Assembly: GCA_016124425.1 (NCBI GenBank) | Contig: WGNT01000171.1 | Coordinates: 1-44,491, forward strand | Source of the DNA: Cytophagales bacterium | GTDB lineage: Bacteria > Bacteroidota > Bacteroidia > Cytophagales > Cyclobacteriaceae | DNA length: 44,491 nucleotides | Reading direction: 5' to 3' | Made by a program: the position numbers and the translations under genes | Shown here: positions 43,097 to 44,491 of the stretch, in pieces | How positions within the stretch are numbered: the first letter of the stretch is position 1 | Layout of the letters: the number at the start of each line of letters is the position of its first letter | Notes under the pieces: generated by a model | Told to the model about the DNA's origin: nothing | The model's input: the letters and a program-made list of their open reading frames with translations, nothing else | The model's database searches: none

Positions 43097-43693
43097 TTAA
43101 AATAGCTCAAAACCCATGGAAAGGATAAGTTGGTTTTGCCGTTGGTCTGTTGCTACTGAGGGATGTCCATTGATCGAATTGCTCAAGGCCCCTTCATATT
43201 TCAAGCCCAACAGAAAATTCCCAATATCAAGAGCCAGTCCTGCTTGATACCCAAAGGTGAAGTCTTCTTTTGGGGGCACTAAATTGGACCTTGTGTTGCC
43301 GTCGGTTGAGGAAAGCTCTCCGTTTAACAAATACGTGGCCACCGGGCCCACCTGCAGGCTAAATAGGGGACCTAACTTTAGACCGATAAGCATGGGAACA
43401 TCCAGCCTGTTAAATTTTACGTCATAGTCAAAGGTGTTGTTACTAAACGAACCTCCCGTGTTGGTATAAAGCAACTCGGGCTGAAGGTAAATTATCGGTA
43501 GATTGATCCGGGCGAAGGCCCCTACATGGTAGCCGATCTTTGAGTCCTCACCTTTGAAGCCGTTCGTAACACGAACATCACCTTGGGAAACACCAAACTT
43601 AGGCCCTAACGTAAATAGCTGTGCATGGGCCTGAAGGCTTATAAAAGCCAAAAAAACAAGTAGAATTGATCCTTTTTTAATTTTTGCTAACAT
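43097..43693 (-). CDS. PorT-type outer-membrane beta-barrel protein
   Basis: A 198-residue exported protein: signal peptide (LLVFLAFISLQAHAQ), then LFTLGPKFGVSQGDVRV and strands of an eight-stranded OMP_b-brl_2 barrel (IGYHVGAFARINLPIIYLQPELLYTNTGGSF, LDVPMLIGLKLGPLFSLQVGPVATYLL, FGYQAGLALDIGNFLLGLKYEGAL), ending in LILSMGFELF with terminal Phe. The PorT name comes from the fold; this does not prove a role in type IX secretion. Single gene with the terminator just behind. Confidence 0.85.
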   Translation of the reverse strand: MLAKIKKGSILLVFLAFISLQAHAQLFTLGPKFGVSQGDVRVTNGFKGEDSKIGYHVGAFARINLPIIYLQPELLYTNTGGSFSNNTFDYDVKFNRLDVPMLIGLKLGPLFSLQVGPVATYLLNGELSSTDGNTRSNLVPPKEDFTFGYQAGLALDIGNFLLGLKYEGALSNSINGHPSVATDQRQNQLILSMGFELF

Positions 43694-43921
43694 AGTGGAG
43701 TAAATTGGGTCCTAAAATTAATAAGATGTTTATAGGTGAAACGACTGCTGCCCCAAATACTTGTATATAGTGGCGAAATGATCCATTCACTTTTGAAGAA
43801 ATATAGGCATTATTTGGAAACCTCTATTTTTAACGAGCAAAAAAATATCATAAAGTGGCACAAATAGGATTTAAAACGCGTAATTAGGTCTAATAATAGG
43901 CGCTCTAAAATACTGATTAAA

Positions 43922-44491
43922 ATGAGGAATGCGTTTCGTAGTGCTATCGGCGGAGTTTGGTTGATTTTCGCCCTTTCCTGTGTGAATGACAGGGAAATGG
44001 AAGATCCTTTTCTTGGAGAAACGGCGGCGCGGCTCGGAGTGGGGCAACTTGCCAATCAGCTGCTGGCAGGAGACAGGTTTTCCAGGTTGGAAATAGAATT
44101 GGTATATATGTCGGGGTACAGACCTACCAATTTCATGCTTGGAGAAACGGTTGCTTTTTTAGAAGATTATGTCAATAAGCCCGATGGAATCATTTTCCGC
44201 CAACGGGAGATTCCAGCCATGGGACAGAACAATTACACCATTTCAGATATCCGGGAGCTGGAAGCGACCCACCGGGAACGGTATAATGAGCGGGCCATTT
44301 TCACGATATTCTTACTGATAGTTGACGGCTATTTTTCACAGGACGATGAGGAATCTTTTGCATTAGGCGCGGCCTACAACAGTTCGAGCATGGTCTTGTT
44401 TGGTCCGCGGATCGTGGAAAATTCGGGCGGGTTCAGAAGGCCACCGCTTACGGTGTTGGAGACAACGGTCGTGCTGCATGAGCTGGGGCAC
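43922..44491 (+). CDS. Lipoprotein metalloprotease, cut by the right window edge
   Basis: The frame from ATG 43922 runs open to the last base (190 codons). A signal sequence ends in a lipobox-like FALSC (Cys20). The body has mixed polar segments without known motif until the very end, where LETTVVLHELGH shows an HExxH zinc-protease motif at 187-190. Related Bacteroidota proteins are annotated as membrane metalloproteases. The part after the motif lies outside the window, so the third zinc ligand cannot be checked. No long frame overlaps it except an 81-residue minus-strand shadow. Confidence 0.8.
   Translation, partial: MRNAFRSAIGGVWLIFALSCVNDREMEDPFLGETAARLGVGQLANQLLAGDRFSRLEIELVYMSGYRPTNFMLGETVAFLEDYVNKPDGIIFRQREIPAMGQNNYTISDIRELEATHRERYNERAIFTIFLLIVDGYFSQDDEESFALGAAYNSSSMVLFGPRIVENSGGFRRPPLTVLETTVVLHELGH

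Noticed and set aside
43097-43693. Component of the type IX secretion system
   Set aside because: Only the general PorT-like barrel fold is seen; no other T9SS gene is in the window.

Overview
The window looks like a chromosomal segment of a Bacteroidota member, probably order Cytophagales (Cyclobacteriaceae-like). The pointers are PorT-type barrels, DUF4833, DUF3575-like and MacB/FtsX-type permeases, an AccD without its zinc finger, NqrF, a bifunctional hydrolase-OsmC fusion, and TAnnTTTG-type -7 boxes before several genes. Genus and species cannot be fixed from the sequence alone.

Layout. 1-9.4 kb: mixed single genes (YdeI-like, VOC, ABC permease, GH25 lysozyme lipoprotein, GT83 transferase, PAP2 phosphatase, DUF5060/DUF4038 glycosidase). 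9.4-10.1 kb: AT-rich control region with two inverted repeats. 10.1-17.6 kb: nine co-directional genes with short spacers: barrel, YceI, BamA/TamA-like barrel, ATP-grasp ligase, DUF4833, DinB, DUF3575-like barrel, AraC regulator, flavin disulfide reductase. This looks like an envelope operon with its own regulator. 17.6-24.4 kb: redox and stress genes (rhodanese, DinB, hydrolase, AhpD-like, hydrolase-OsmC fusion, ECF sigma with a zinc-type anti-sigma, Tat-exported aldo/keto reductase).

24.8-33.4 kb is the most interesting part. A Tat-exported sialidase-like protein is followed by a tight operon: HpcH/HpaI aldolase, aldo/keto reductase, Gfo/Idh/MocA protein, two overlapping SDRs (one with Asn instead of the catalytic Lys), RidA, M19 dipeptidase and a ceramidase-like hydrolase. 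This resembles a complete degradation route for an N-acylated or amino-acid-linked sugar acid, but I cannot name the substrate. After a SprT-like gene and a cluster of small hairpins (34.3-34.55 kb), the minus strand carries cytochrome b5-like, GlcNAc/MurNAc kinase and murQ genes that overlap end to end, for amino sugar or cell-wall recycling.

36.5-44.5 kb: a divergent arginase-family protein, an nqrF standing apart from the other nqr genes, accD, an MscS channel broken by a one-base frameshift, cstA, a PorT-type barrel, and at the right edge the start of a lipoprotein with an HELGH metalloprotease motif. I saw no rRNA or tRNA gene, CRISPR array, transposase or phage gene.
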